NCBI GenBank assembly: GCA_032622095.1
Contig: CP136067.1
Coordinates: forward strand, 130,545,030 to 130,609,029
Direction: 5' to 3'
Source: Siphonodentalium dalli
Taxonomy: Eukaryota; Mollusca; Scaphopoda; Gadilida; Siphonodentaliidae
DNA length: 64,000 nucleotides
Shown here: positions 25,200 through 37,164 of the stretch, piece by piece
Numbering within the stretch: the stretch's first letter is position 1
Layout of the letters: the number at the start of each line of letters is the position of its first letter
Notes under the pieces: generated by a model
What the model was told of the DNA's origin: nothing
What the model saw: only the letters and a program-made list of their open reading frames with translations
The model's database searches: none
Position numbers and translations under genes: made by a program

Positions 25200-27419
25200 T
25201 ATCGGTTAACATATCCTTGAGGTATAGCGATAGGAAATCGATAGTCACACATAGGTACACCGGGGCAACTTACACATGACCATGAAGTCACTCCATATAT
25301 ACATGAACACCACATAAATGAACATATGTCACTCGCTTTATACACATACACCTCACCTACTACTGCACAGCCACACATGGATATGCCCATACACACAACA
25401 CATGGCCATATAGCCATGAGTAAACATGCAGGCACACCATGTATACCCCTACACCTCACCCATGACCATATAGTCACGACCTGTATACCTATTCACTACA
25501 TTCATGAACATACAGTAACATCCTGTATACCTATTCGTCTCACCATTGGTAATACAGTCACTCCGTGTATATGTATATATTTGCCACATGCATGGCCATA
25601 TAGGCATTCAAGATATACATCCAAACGATGAAAACATAGTCACTCCCGGTATATGTTATCGCCACATTCGTGAGCATACATTACTTCTTGTATACATACT
25701 TGCATCACCAGGGGTCATAACGTCACTCCCTGCATATATATTTGAGACACCCATGGACATATATCCACTCAAAAGATACATATACACCAACCCAAAACCA
25801 CAGAGTCCTTCTAGATATACCAATGTCCCGTATCGCGCACACGTCCATCCATACACTCCAAACGTGCATATAGACCTCACCATGACAATTCAGCCTCTCG
25901 CTGTATACTCATAAACCACACCCATGGTCATACAGTCACTCCCTGTATACCAATTCATCCATCATTAATTTTTCCACACTGGCTCTCCATATATACATAT
26001 TGGCCACATCATGGCAATATAGCCATGCAATATATACAAGGGGTCGCGTCTTGCATGTAATGGGTCGAAACGTAATGTGCCATTTTCTTAGTATGGCACA
26101 TATTCAGCGGATGGCATCTTTTAAACTCATTGGGAGTAATTTCTAAAAATGTCTAAACTCTACATTTGGCATAAAATAAAATCTTGTTTTTGTGGGGTAC
26201 GTTCTAAAACTATTTTCAAAATTCCATTAAACTGCTCCAGGACCCAGCTTCCAACTCAACATTCATGTCATTAGAACGAGGATCACTTTGTCTGCGAGAA
26301 ATTGGGACCTTGGTCATCATATATGTAGCCTCGAATCTTTTGTAGTATGCCTAACAGACATCCTCCCCTTTCTTTTGACATCCATACATTTATGTACCAC
26401 TATCATTGTGTGGGGAATAGGATAGGATGCAAGCCATTATTTATTTCACAATACTTATATTGACAAACGGAAAGGCCTTATGGTCCGTCAGCCAGTGCTC
26501 CATTCTGACTTGTTATTGTCATTCCGGAGGGCTGGGTGTGATTTTCGTTGACGCGGACAAATGTGACACCTTGTCATATACCCGCTTACATATATTTATT
26601 AACCTATACTTACCTGTATTGGTTGGTTGTCTGCATTGGTTAAGCTATGGCCATAGTCACTCCAGGTGTATATATACCTTATCAATTACCATACAGTCCT
26701 TCTATATATACCTATACCACACACGCGGCCATTCGTACACTTCAGACTTGCAAAACTACAGCTCAACCATGACAATTCAGCCACCACATAAACGAGTATT
26801 CGATCAGATATTCACTGTATACCGTTACACAGCAATGACAATACAGCCACAGCAGATAAACATGTACATCCCACCCATGACCATGATGTCACTATCTATA
26901 TACACAAGCCCGCCAGTGATCATCAAACTGTACTCCAGGTATGCATATACACTTCAACAACATTGACCCTGCAGTCATTCCATGTACACATTGCCCATAA
27001 CCATATAACCACTCCACATTTATCCATACACCCCATCCATTATACAGCGAACGCGTGTATACATATACACCCACCCATGACAATACAGCCACCCAATGTA
27101 CACCTGAACATCCCACACATGACCACACAGTCACTCCATATATACATACACAACACTTATGGACAATGTAGCTAATCTCGCTATACACATACACCACTTC
27201 AATGGCCAGACATCAAGTCCCTGCATACATGGTCACCTCTCACATGACGGTCATGACCATAAGCTACTCCTTATATACCTATACAACTCAACGTGGACAA
27301 CCCATACATGACCATATAGCCATACATTGTATAACTATTCATATCATTCATGAATACAATAACTTACCGTATACATACTCACCTCACATATAGCCATACA
27401 TTCAACAGACATACACACT
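25200..27419 (+). repeat. Minisatellite array, about 42-bp units
   Basis: Degenerate units of the form ATGACCATATAGTCACTCC, then TGTATACATACAC and a CCACC-type ending, recur every 40-44 bp, roughly 40 times. Between about 26040 and 26640 the periodicity is lost, and a 600-bp unrelated segment with several short hydrophobic ORFs intervenes. ORFs across the array (TMTIQP-type peptides) are periodicity by-products. Confidence 0.8.
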
Positions 27420-29053
27420 GTATTAAGTTGATCAATGTTGATTACAATGGGCCAGAGTAGCCACATACTATGATCCCTCTCAGTTCCGTTTCAACGCTCG
27501 GCCCATTTCAGTTAAAAAAACATGGACAGAATCCCAAAAGAAATTTTGTGAATACTGTTCGTAATATATGTGACAAATCAACATTTTACCAAATTTGGTT
27601 GCCATTTTGCAAGCCATCTTGAGCAATATTGTCTAAAACACCTCAGTGTGACACAGTTAGCACACATCGAAACAATAAACACCGCTGATACCAAAGAAAG
27701 TTCCATTTTACTTTTAAAAATATTTTAAAGGGGTACTGTACGCCATTTTCATTAAATTTCCGGTGACAACAACGATCTAATATCGATAATATATAGAAAC
27801 ATAAGTAATTTGAGTCGAAGATGTATTCTGTAAACGCTCAGGTCAATAGGCTATCTTAAAATTTAATAATTTAAAAGTTAATAATTTGATATAAATTGAA
27901 TTTATGACTGGAGCCATAAAATGGCGTCAATTAAATTACGAATTTGCGTAATCAAATAAAGTAAATGAGGGATACTGGCTTGTTAAACCGATCGTACACA
28001 CGATCGCTTAAAATATTATGATGATACGGGGAGAACACTCAAGCCACTCACTGACTAGCGACGATACAATAACTTAAATGATTATATGGGACTAGTATGC
28101 CTATAATATAACTTTTATTTGATTCATTTGGTTGAAAACTGTACAAAAATTACTCGACAACGACAATTTGTATTTTTGCATTCCGGTAAATTTGTCATCC
28201 GTAACACTACTTCGTACTCAACAGACTTTCAAATAATGAAAAAAGTGTTACCTTATTCTCAGACTCGGAGACTATAGAAACCAACAACAACATTTGGCGT
28301 ACAGTACCCCTTTAAACCTGAACAGTGATATTTTGCCGATTTTGATGCAAAGTTTGTGACAGAAAAATTTGAATAATTCTAGTGATTTTAGTGGTTTCAA
28401 TGGTAACAATTAACCAAGGTGCATCAGAAATGTTGGTTGTCAATGTATATAAGACAGAATAGTCAAATGTGTGCATCAACAACAACTTATAAGTAGTTGC
28501 ATGGCACACTGGGACAATATTGAACATTTTCCATATTTTGGCCGCCATTTTGGAAGCCATTTTGATCTAAAGTGACGATATTTGTAACATTGAGTTGGAA
28601 TATCAATAAAAGAGTAGAAAGCATTACTTACATTGCACAATTCTTCCAATTTCTTGATGAAATATGACTAGAATCCCAATGGTGATATTTTGTGATATGT
28701 TATACCGCGTTCTGTAAAATCGAATTTTTGAGCGATCGGAAGGGGTGGGGAGCCCATGAATGGCACATTTCTTTGCTCCAATGGTCAGTTAAGATGATAA
28801 ATACAAAATAAAGTCAAATTTCGTAACCAGTTCCAAACAGTAGAAACTTATCTTAAAGATATTAGTACAAAACGTATAATTGCGTAGAACTGATTTAACG
28901 TAAATGGCAGCCATCTTGGACTCCATCTTTAATTATAAAAATTGCTCAAAGCGGATTTTGGATATGTTATAGAGGATATATTTCTCTTCAAAATGGTATA
29001 CAAATATATATAGTCCGAATTTATTCTAGGTCAAATCTTTATTCGACCAGACT
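27420..29053 (-). repeat. Right arm of the fold-back element
   Basis: Inverse counterpart of 23827-25160. It is interrupted at the TTAA of 27725-27728 by the MITE described separately; the arm resumes after 28315. Confidence 0.75.
27729..28311. mobile_element. MITE with TTAA target duplication
   Basis: The element begins AGGGGTACTGTACGCCA at 27729 and ends with its inverse complement, TGGCGTACAGTACCCCT, at 28311. It is flanked by TTAA on both sides (27725-27728 and 28312-28315). A TTAA duplication is characteristic of the piggyBac and Kolobok superfamilies. Its interior is non-coding. It lies inside the right fold-back arm, so it inserted later than that arm formed. Confidence 0.85.
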
Positions 29054-29059
29054 ATATGG

Positions 29060-30125
29060 CACACATATAAGATTTGATCATGGAACATAGTCCCGTCGAT
29101 GTCTATATGGCACATCAATCCGATGCCCTCATGGAACATACATGTAGTTCTGTCGATATCTATACGGCACAAAAATCATATTTTATGATGGAACATAGTC
29201 CCGTCGATATCCATATGGCAGATCAATCCTATGTCTTCATGGAACATACATGTAGTTCTGTCGATATATGTACGACACACATATAATATTTTATCACGGA
29301 ACATAGTCTCGTCAGTATCTGTATGGCACATAAATCCGATATGTCATGGAACATAGTTCTGTCGGTATCTATACGGCACATATCATATTTTATGATGGAA
29401 CATAGTCCCGTCGATATCCATATGGCAGATCAATCCTATGTCTTCATGGAACATACATGTAGTTCTGTCGATATATGTACGACACACATATAATATTTTA
29501 TCACGGAACATAGTCTCGTCAGTATCTGTATGGCACATAAATCCGATATGTCATGGAACATAGTTCTGTCGGTATCTATACGGCACATATCATATTTTAT
29601 GATGGAACATAGTCCCGTCGATATCCATATGGCAGATCAATCCTATGTCTTCATGGAACATACATGTAGTTCTGTCGATATATGTACGACACACATATAA
29701 TATTTTATGACGGAACATAGTCTCGTCAGTATCTGTATGGCACATAAATCCGATATGTCATGGAACATAGTTCTGTCGGTATCTATACGGCACATATCAG
29801 ATTTTATGATGGAACATAGTCCCGTCGATATCTATATGGCACATCAATCCTATTTCTTCATGGAACATACATGTAGTTCTGTCGATATCTATACGGCACA
29901 CATGTAAGATTTTATCACGGAACATAGTCTCATCAATATGTATATGGCACATAAATCCGATATGTCATGGAACGTAGTTATGTCGGTATCTATTACAATC
30001 TGATATGTGCCGTATAGATACCGACATAACTATGTTCCATGACAATGTCGGATTTATGTGCCATATAGACATCGACGGGACTATGTCCTATGATAACATT
30101 TGATATGTGCCGTATATAGTCGGTA
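29060..30125 (+). repeat. Higher-order minisatellite (about 206-bp unit) ending in a palindrome
   Basis: Units of 51-58 bp built on ATGGAACATAG, then TCGTCGATAT-like and TATGGCACA segments are grouped into a higher-order unit of about 206 bp. For example, GATGGAACATAGTCCCGTCG recurs near 29189, 29394 and 29601 with almost no change. The last part flips strand, forming the palindrome listed at 29935-30075. The 60-70-residue ORFs here are repeat by-products. Confidence 0.85.
29935..30075. repeat. Palindrome at the end of the minisatellite
   Basis: Units are in plus sense up to about 29992 and in minus sense from about 30007: ATGTCGGTATCTAT on the left faces ATAGATACCGACAT on the right, with about 14 bp between. 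Each arm spans about 60 bp with one or two mismatches. Confidence 0.8.
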
Positions 30126-30339
30126 AGCTATGTACACCCCCTGTGGACCCCCTACGGGACTCACCGGACTGATTTTTGTATGTACCTGGATGCCTCTAGA
30201 GTAGAATTCCGGATGTTAACAAGAAATCATCCTGGCCGCATATCACGTAATCCAAGATGGCGCCCATGAGGGTCGGAAAATTTCGCGATTTTACCCTATG
30301 TCTATTGATATGACGATTGTGGAAAAACTAATTGAGATA

Positions 30340-32090
30340 TGACATTGCAATGAACTGCATTTTGTTCCTTCTATAATTCGACGTTAACTGGTATTAAATT
30401 TGAAAATCAAAATCCAAGATGGCCGCCAAAATATGGCTCATAATTTGAGACCTTTTTATGACCGCAACTGATCCTTCAATATCATCTGACAAAAAAATCT
30501 GCAATCAACAACTCAGGGAGAAAACAAAAATGGCGCCAGTGCGATCACCTGCAACAGTAAGTACATTTCGCAATATAACTCTACGTCTAGTTATATGAAG
30601 ATTGTGGGTAAACCATTCCCTGTATTACATTGGAATAACATGTGGTGTATTCCTCGTACCTTTCTGCCTATTTTTGTGTCAATGATGCCAGTAAAGATCC
30701 AATATGGCCGCTATGATGTGCCTTAATTCAGAGAACATGCCTGTTTTAACGTATTTGTGTTTATAATTATAATATTAAGGTTTCGTGGTTTACCTGATAT
30801 GGAACCCGATACTTCTCAGGACTTATTTTTGTATGTACCTGGACACATCGAGAGTAGAACTTTGAATGTTATCAAGAATTCGTATTAGCGGCACATTCGC
30901 AAATTACCCCTAAGTCTATAGTTATATGATGATAGGAAAACAACTGTTTGAGATATTAAATTGAGGTAAATTGCATTAAGTTCCTTAATCCATTCTACGT
31001 ATTGTATTATCTGTGTTCGGTTCATATGGTATAAAACCCTTCTATCCAGCCCCACGAACGCAGAGGAATCAGACACCAGGCACGAATTTGTGACAATTTG
31101 TATGTAAACGTTACTACAAGTAGCTCCAACCTCAACATTATTCATCATGAACATACGTCACGAGTAGCCTATTGAAACAAGATGGGCACCAACTCGTATT
31201 TATTAATCATGATATCATCGGATTCAACATCTTCGAAGTCAGAGCTTTCGATGTTTTCCTCGACAAGCAAAGCTTGGAGCGTTGGTGGAAGAATGCCACA
31301 TTCGGACCACAGTGGCTCTAAACATCCTTCGTCATCAGTCCATCCATTTTGCAGTGGTGACGGAATAGTAGGTTTAGTCAAATGCGACAGTTTCAGTTGA
31401 CCAACACTGAAGTTCAATCGTTTTATGTGAGGCGTCAGCATCAAAGATCTCACCGTGTCAACGCTCTTCTCTCTAGGAAACCCATACATTGTGGATGTGT
31501 CCAAGTCAATGACAACGTCATTTCGAACGTCCCAACAGACACCGAGTTTCCTAAATTCACTGTGGTAACATTTACTTTTCCTTTAAATGCGAGTTGCAAT
31601 CTTCTCCCGCGAAGCAAAGGAATCAAAGGATGGAAGAGCAAAACTCTAACCCGAGACCGTCTGCAATCTCAGTCAAGTCCATAATCGTCTCTTATTTCCA
31701 AGCCCGATATCGAATAGTACAGGAAATACACCACATGTTATTCCAATGTAATACAGCAAATGGTTTACCCACAATCTTCATATAACTAGACATAGGGTAA
31801 TATCGCGAAATGTACTGACTGTTGCGGGTGATCGCACTGGCGGCCATTTTGTTTTCTCGCTGAGTAGTCGATTGCAGATTTTTTTGTCAGATGCTATTGA
31901 TGGATTAGTTGCGGTCATATAAGCGTCATAATATTCTAATATTATGAGTGGTTTTGTGTTTTTTTCTGAAAAAATTGTTGGAAAAAAATTGTTGAAAAAA
32001 AATTCTGAGCCATATTTTGGCCGCCATCTTGGATTTTGATTTACAAATTTGATATCAGTTAACGTAGAATTATAAAAGGAACACAATGAA
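30340..32090. mobile_element. Inverted-repeat transposon remnant with protein fragment
   Basis: The left arm (about 30340-30661) and right arm (about 31721-32090) are inverted copies. The outer segment with AAAATCCAAGATGGCCGCCA faces its complement near 32035. The inner segment TACATTGGAATAACATGTGG faces CCACATGTTATTCCAATGTA near 31735. Between them a minus-strand ORF (31169-31504) has the same C-terminal signature as the broken gene of the 11815-17018 element. This is therefore a second, distinct member of that type of transposon. Confidence 0.65.
31169..31504 (-). pseudogene. C-terminal fragment of transposon-borne uncharacterised protein
   Basis: The fragment reads SVDTVRSLMLTPHIKRLNF, then PIPSPLQNGW-type sequence (observed TIPSPLQNGWTDDEGCLEP), then LPPTLQALL and an acidic tail with SSDFEDVESDD, ending at 31169. 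The GW-DD core followed by a W-P segment and an acidic end parallels GWEDDSSIKW in the gene at 13442-16083. An upstream segment in another frame (31450-31641) may belong to the same decayed gene. It is too short for a complete protein. Its function is unknown. Confidence 0.5.
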
Positions 32091-32319
32091 TTATTACCAC
32101 TTGCAAAGAGCATGCAATGTATTCTTGCTAACACACAGTCTTGTTCTAGATTGAACACTGAAAAGGAGAGGACTTTGATACAATACTCAGACTAGTTGTC
32201 CTATTCTCTCTTCTGTCTTCATCTTTCACCTCATTGTGTTTGTTCAAGTTAGTTTGTACATTTGATTGTAAGATGAATATTGGAAGAATAATTTGAGTCG
32301 ACAGTAATGTCACATGCCG

Positions 32320-32680
32320 TCAATGGCTATGTCGTTAACATGCCGCCGTCATGCATAACCCGCATATCAATGTCGAATATGGTTCTTTACCTTTGCTAGC
32401 GTATGTGTGATCGATGCAAACGAGGGCAAATATTTAAGTGCATTGTCGCGGACAATTCAGAGGGAGAAGCATATTTCTCGCCCGTTAGAGACCGGAATGT
32501 CACCAGAGTGCCCTTAGGTTCGATGTCGTTAGAGTGTGGTATGTTACTTGAGCGCCTTCGGTCTGAAGGCGTTAGATGACGGAATGTCACCCGATCGCAC
32601 TTAGGTCCGAGGGTGACATTCCGTCAAAAGCAGTTTCAAATCACCGTGGTTGTGAACATGCTAGATTTCAGCCTCTTCTC
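32320..32680 (+). repeat. Dispersed repeat, second copy of the 20960-21240 family
   Basis: It shares GTCGTTAACATGCC, GTGTGATCGATGC, CGGAATGTCAC and GAGGGTGACATTCC with 20960-21240 in the same order. It contains an internal duplication: two CGGAATGTCACC segments about 85 bp apart. Confidence 0.6.
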
Positions 32681-33035
32681 CAGAAAACCGGCACATTATC
32701 TGATAATAGAACCTGTTTTTGGTTGATAATCTGCTTAGAATCGTCTCATTTTGAGTCGATAATGTGTTGAACCTGAGAGCAATTTTGTCACACTATCGAC
32801 TCATAATGAAGGGATTCTAAGCAGATTACGTGCGAACACTGACACAGATAAGACAACTTACTACTTTCTAGGTGTACGCTCTTTAACGGGTGTTTTCACT
32901 GTGACCCGCGCCATAAACGAACGACATACGGGTAGGAGTCACTATCTGCTTATTTCAGAATCAAGTAATCACATTAAATACCTATTTCACATTATAGGTC
33001 GATTATGTGCGTGTTTCCGCGAGCATATGTTGTAG
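32665..33035 (+). repeat. 370-bp fold-back repeat family, copy 1
   Basis: It shares order and orientation with 34600-34975 and 37165-37505. It contains an internal palindrome: ATAATCTGCTTAGAATC near 32728 faces GATTCTAAGCAGATTA near 32815. The right end is ATTATAGGTCGATTATGTGCG. Confidence 0.75.
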
Positions 33036-33780
33036 CTTTGGTTCTATTAATGTTTTGCTCATGTTCCAATCGACAAAATCATCAGCGAAACCTAGAAGTG
33101 TTAGAAACATATTATTCTCTGAATCCGATAGAAATGCAATCTTGGTGAAATATATCACCATTCACCAATTAGGATCAGTTACATAGTTCCCGGAGCTATG
33201 ACCTTTCATACTTGTGTGATTGTTTGATTTCTGTATTCATGACTTGTCTATATTTTGCCGCTGGTGTCTTTTAATATTTTGTTTTATAATCAGATTCATT
33301 CAAGTCGTATTCATGCCTTATACGATTCTAATAATTTCGTGTATATCGACATTAATGATCGACGTTTTTTGTTGTTGTTCTGTGGCACCTGTTCAGCTTA
33401 TTATATTGGGTCCGATTGGCTCCAGTGCTTGGCTGCTGAATCAACATATCCTCGCCCAAATAAGCCTTTATCGACGTATAATGTGAAATATGTCACTATT
33501 CTCACAGAAATACGCACATAATTGACCTACAATTTGAAATATGTACGGAAGTGTGATTATTTGATTATGAAATAAGCATATAATGGACTCATACCCGTTA
33601 TTTCGTTTTAAGGTGCGGGCCCCAGTGAACATACAATGTTAAAGTGCTTACACCTGAAAATTCGTGAGTTGGAGTATTTGTGTATTTGTCCGCACCCAAT
33701 TTGCTTAGAATTTGCTTGGGATCGAGTTACGTTAGCTATGTTGTTGAAACAAGTTACTATGTTGTTTAGACAGATTAATT
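33036..33780. other. Intergenic DNA with a reversed fragment of the 370-bp family
   Basis: 33500-33620 carries ACGCACATAATTGACCTA and CGGGCCCCAGTG, the reverse of the end of the 370-bp family. Two overlapping 88-codon ORFs at 33220-33521 show no recognisable domain. Confidence 0.5.
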
Positions 33781-34205
33781 ACCTAACTTGTACAATAGAA
33801 TAGGAAGTGGCGTTTTTACGGACGCCGTATATTAACTAACTTGTATAATATAATAGGAAGTGGCGGTTCTACCGACGCCGTATATAAACTAACTTGTATA
33901 ATAGAATAGGAAGTGGCGGTTTTACCGACGCCGTATATTAACTAACTTGTATAATAGAATAGGAAGTGGCGGTTTTTACAGACGCCGTATATTAACTAAC
34001 TTGTATAGTATAATAGGAAGTGGCGGTTTTACCGACGCCGTATATTAACTACCTTGTATAATAGAATAGGAAGTGATGGTTTTACCGACGCCGTATATTA
34101 ACTAACTAGTATAATAGAATAGGGAGTGGCGGTTTTACGGACGCCGTATATTAACTAACGTATATAATAGAATAGGATGTGGCGGTTTTTACGGACGCCG
34201 TATAT
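33781..34205 (+). repeat. 53-bp tandem array, about 8 copies
   Basis: Units of the form AATAGGAAGTGGCGGTTTTA followed by CCGACGCCGTATATTAACTA recur every 52-58 bp with few differences. The 64-codon ORF that starts in the last unit (34179) is not supported as a gene. Confidence 0.85.
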
Positions 34206-34599
34206 TTCCGTGAAGTCACGTCGTTCGACTTATCGTCAAACGTCGAGCGTTTATGTGGAAATACCGTGATGTTCTCTAGCGCCAGAAATAATTCGGTGTC
34301 CACTCAGCACACCAACCGCGAACGAGTCGTAGATTTCCACAAAGGTTCAAAATATATATTGTCATCTCCGTGATACGATAGTGGTGTTGTTTAAATATAT
34401 CCGAGTGATATCGTCAATGTCAGTGGTGAGGAGGGTCACACAATAAATACATAATAAAAACATATGCCAGTAGTGGTGGTGGGGGTGCGCACGAAATAAC
34501 AAAAACGTTTTGTCGTCAAACATATATATATAGGTTGTATCCATGGAGTCTAACTGTGTGGTTTAAACATGAGTGACGCCGTTGATGTCAGGGATGTCA

Positions 34600-34975
34600 A
34601 CCTGTTCTCCCGAAACCCCCACATCATCTGCTCATGAAGAACTTATTTTAGGTAGATAATCTGCTTATAGCTGCCTCATTTTGAGCCGATAATATTCTGA
34701 AAATGAGAGCATTTACTCACATTATCTACTCATAACGAGGCGATTCTAGGCAGATTATGTGTGGACAAAGTTAAAAATAAGCCAACCCACGACTTTTAAG
34801 GCATACAGTCTTTAACATATGGTTTCAGCGTGGCCCGTACCATAAAACGAAATAAAGAACGGCTATGTCTCCATTATCTGCTTATATCAGAATCAAGTAA
34901 TCACATTATGTACTTATTTCAAATTATAGATCGATTATGTGCGTATTTTCGCGATGATATGTTGGGGAAGTAGTG
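34600..34975 (+). repeat. 370-bp fold-back repeat family, copy 2
   Basis: Matches 32665-33035: CCTGTTCTCCCGAAA at the start, TAGATAATCTGCTTA and GGCGATTCTAGGCAGATTA as the internal palindrome, and TTATAGATCGATTATGTGCG near the end. Confidence 0.75.
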
Positions 34976-35727
34976 CAGCACCAAACTTAACAGCAGATTT
35001 GAATCGCGGATTTCTCCCAAACCAACAAGTATACACATTCGTGATATGGAAGATAATGGTGTAGCTTAAATTCGGAATTGGTACCATTCGTGTCAGACAT
35101 GGTGATCAGAGGAGGGAGCACCAAAACTATGTACAAATAAACGACCGATTTTCAAATTTTATACGATATGACAAATATAATGGTGTGGTTTAAAGTTTCA
35201 AACACATGGCACTGTTCAAGTCAGGAATGGGGGTCGGATAAGGGGCACCAACATTAAAACATTAAAAATGTCACCGAGTAAACTAAACATATAAAGTCAT
35301 CTACATGATGTGATGTATTTGTATCCAATCTGGGATATTGATATGGTAATCACCTTTTATTACCGATCTTTCCAACCACGTCGATCGGGTATTTACTTTT
35401 TAACTCTGGTCGAACAAATTGCGATAAACTAACGGCAATAATACAACCAATATGACTAACTCTGCATATGATTCATGTATAATAATGACCCTTCATGCCA
35501 ATGTATGTATATATTTGAACTACCTTAAGCAAGATTATTCTATATTCCCATAAAATTTCCACAACGGCGTTTTCCACGTCACTTTAACCTGAGCAACGAC
35601 GGGTCAACCTACTGTATATATCATGTATCAAAATGCGTAAGAGGTTACGCAGGTCTCACGTGACTATTTCTGGCAACCTACGTCATAATATTATCATTTA
35701 TTATAATTAGATGAGGATTCAGGGTCC
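34976..35727. other. Upstream region of RGK gene 2
   Basis: AT-rich DNA with no coding signal. It ends at the TATA-like element. Confidence 0.5.
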
Positions 35728-35736
35728 TATATATAG
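35728..35736 (+). promoter_or_regulatory. Candidate TATA box of RGK gene 2
   Basis: TATATATAG lies in GGTCCTATATATAGCAATC, about 250 bp upstream of the first in-frame ATG of RGK gene 2. A transcript starting about 30 bp downstream (near 35760) would have a leader of about 220 nt. That leader contains an upstream ORF from ATG 35884, which overlaps the main start in another frame and could damp translation. The assignment is by position and motif only. Confidence 0.4.
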
Positions 35737-35981
35737 CAATCTACACGGGAACCACTCATAACACACTTGCAACTCACCAGCATCACATCTATTTCTAAGC
35801 CTCAGTATTGATGCTGTTGACTTTTTGAATAATCCATCGCTGTATAATTGTATAACAGCTTCGAGCTCTTGTAGTTTGTCAGAATGTCTTGTAATTATAA
35901 ATCTAATTCTGAAGATCGTGACATGTACTCGTGCCGTTCGTTCAGCTTCACATCAAAAGGACTAATCAACAAGGGGGTTCG

Positions 35982-36132
35982 ATGCACTCTCTGGGTGACA
36001 TAAGCCTAACATCAAGCAGTGGCGAATCGAGCTGTCGTGTGGCTGTCGTAGGTTCACATGATGTTGGAAAGACGGCGCTGATCAGACAACTTATGACGTC
36101 AGAATACGTTGGTGATGTAGACGATGTTACAG
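35982..36132 (+). CDS. RGK-family small GTPase gene 2, first coding exon
   Basis: Starting at the first in-frame ATG (MHSLGDIS; a TGA lies upstream in frame at about 35920), the exon encodes a serine-rich leader and then SCRVAVVGSHDVGKTALIRQ. This contains the P-loop GSHDVGKT (GxxxxGKT/S, G1 motif) for GTP phosphate binding. MTSEYVGDVDDVT follows, and the donor is at 36133 (ACAG|GTTGGT). RGK proteins start similarly, with a long N-terminal extension before the P-loop. Together with gene 1 at the left end of the window, the context suggests a tandem pair. An alternative is that the exon begins at a splice acceptor near 35945 rather than holding the start codon. Confidence 0.75.
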
Positions 36133-37164
36133 GTTGGTACTTTAAATTTATGTTAATTATTGAACTTTTAATTTGACACCTAATTTGAACCTAAGATCGA
36201 TCAATACTTGAAATACATCTCTATGGGCACTATATGTCACAGAAACACGTACTGAGATAACAATCAAAAAACATTTCAACACGATGTGTGGTCCCAAAAA
36301 TACAGCCATTTGCAAGGCATGAAACAGAGAAGAGCCTTCCGTATTAGTTCGTGCTATGGTCGAATTAAAGGTCGTTTGTTTAAAACTGCTACAACATGGA
36401 TATGACCATGGGAAGTATGTTTCCAAGCACATTAAGCCGATGTATCAACATGTCTTGTATTTGTCAACCGATCTTATACCTCCCTCAAATTACACAGAGA
36501 GGATTTGTAAAGTCGAATGATCCATGACCGTTAAGTAGTTTAGCTTTGAAGCTCGTATAATCATTTACTATTGTTTTGGCCCGAAAATCCAAAGTATTTA
36601 ATTTTGATAACTAAATGTATATAGTGTGACGGGAATTGACGTTGAATCTAGGAATTTCGCGAAATAACAAATATGACGTTTTATTGTCGAATGCTTGTTG
36701 TCCACCGTACTAGTTGGCTGTAATTTGGCGATTATAGGGACAATATATATATAAATATGCACTCACTCCAGCATCTCGCAGTGAATTGTGGTGGACAAAT
36801 GGCTGTTGCAGACAGAGAAGTGGTGCCAGGTGTGTTAGTGTGATAATAGGGTTGTCTCACCCCAACTTCTGATCTTCCAGCCAGTAATTAGTGGGAAATG
36901 TGCCATCAGTTGATGATTCCCTCGAGTCACGCTCTCGTTCCAATGTAATTCAGTTCTTCTCACTCGGTTGACACCTCTCTGTCAGATGAAACTCAATATC
37001 ATATAAATGTATGACACCGGTTTAGTAAGAAACTTTTTTTTAAATGTATTGCAATGACTTTATATGGACAAACTATAGGGTCTCGAATATTGAGAGATCT
37101 TTTAAATGCAAGCATTATCAGTTGTCAGTTGTTGACACTTCACCAAGAGCACGCCATGTATTTA

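Larger units (their letters stand above)
23827..29053. mobile_element. Large fold-back element with minisatellite core
   Basis: The left arm (23827-25160) and right arm (27420-29053, minus sense) are inverted copies. Matches include AGTCTGGTCGA at the outer ends, ATAACATATCCAAAATCCGC, and at the inner ends TTTTGGGATTCTGTC and GTTGAAACGGAACT. The right arm is interrupted by a separate 583-bp MITE. The interior is a minisatellite of about 42-bp units. No protein domain is present, so the element is non-autonomous. The layout resembles Foldback-type transposons, which have long arms and repetitive interiors. Superfamily and target duplication are not determined. Confidence 0.75.

Noticed and set aside
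25326-27393. ORFs of up to 179 codons across the minisatellite
   Set aside because: Repetitive threonine-, histidine- and methionine-rich peptides follow the 42-bp repeat unit; no domain or splicing signal.
33220-33521. Two overlapping 88-codon ORFs
   Set aside because: One is hydrophobic and the other contains LLLFCGTCSAYYIGSDW, but neither matches a family I know and there is no gene context.
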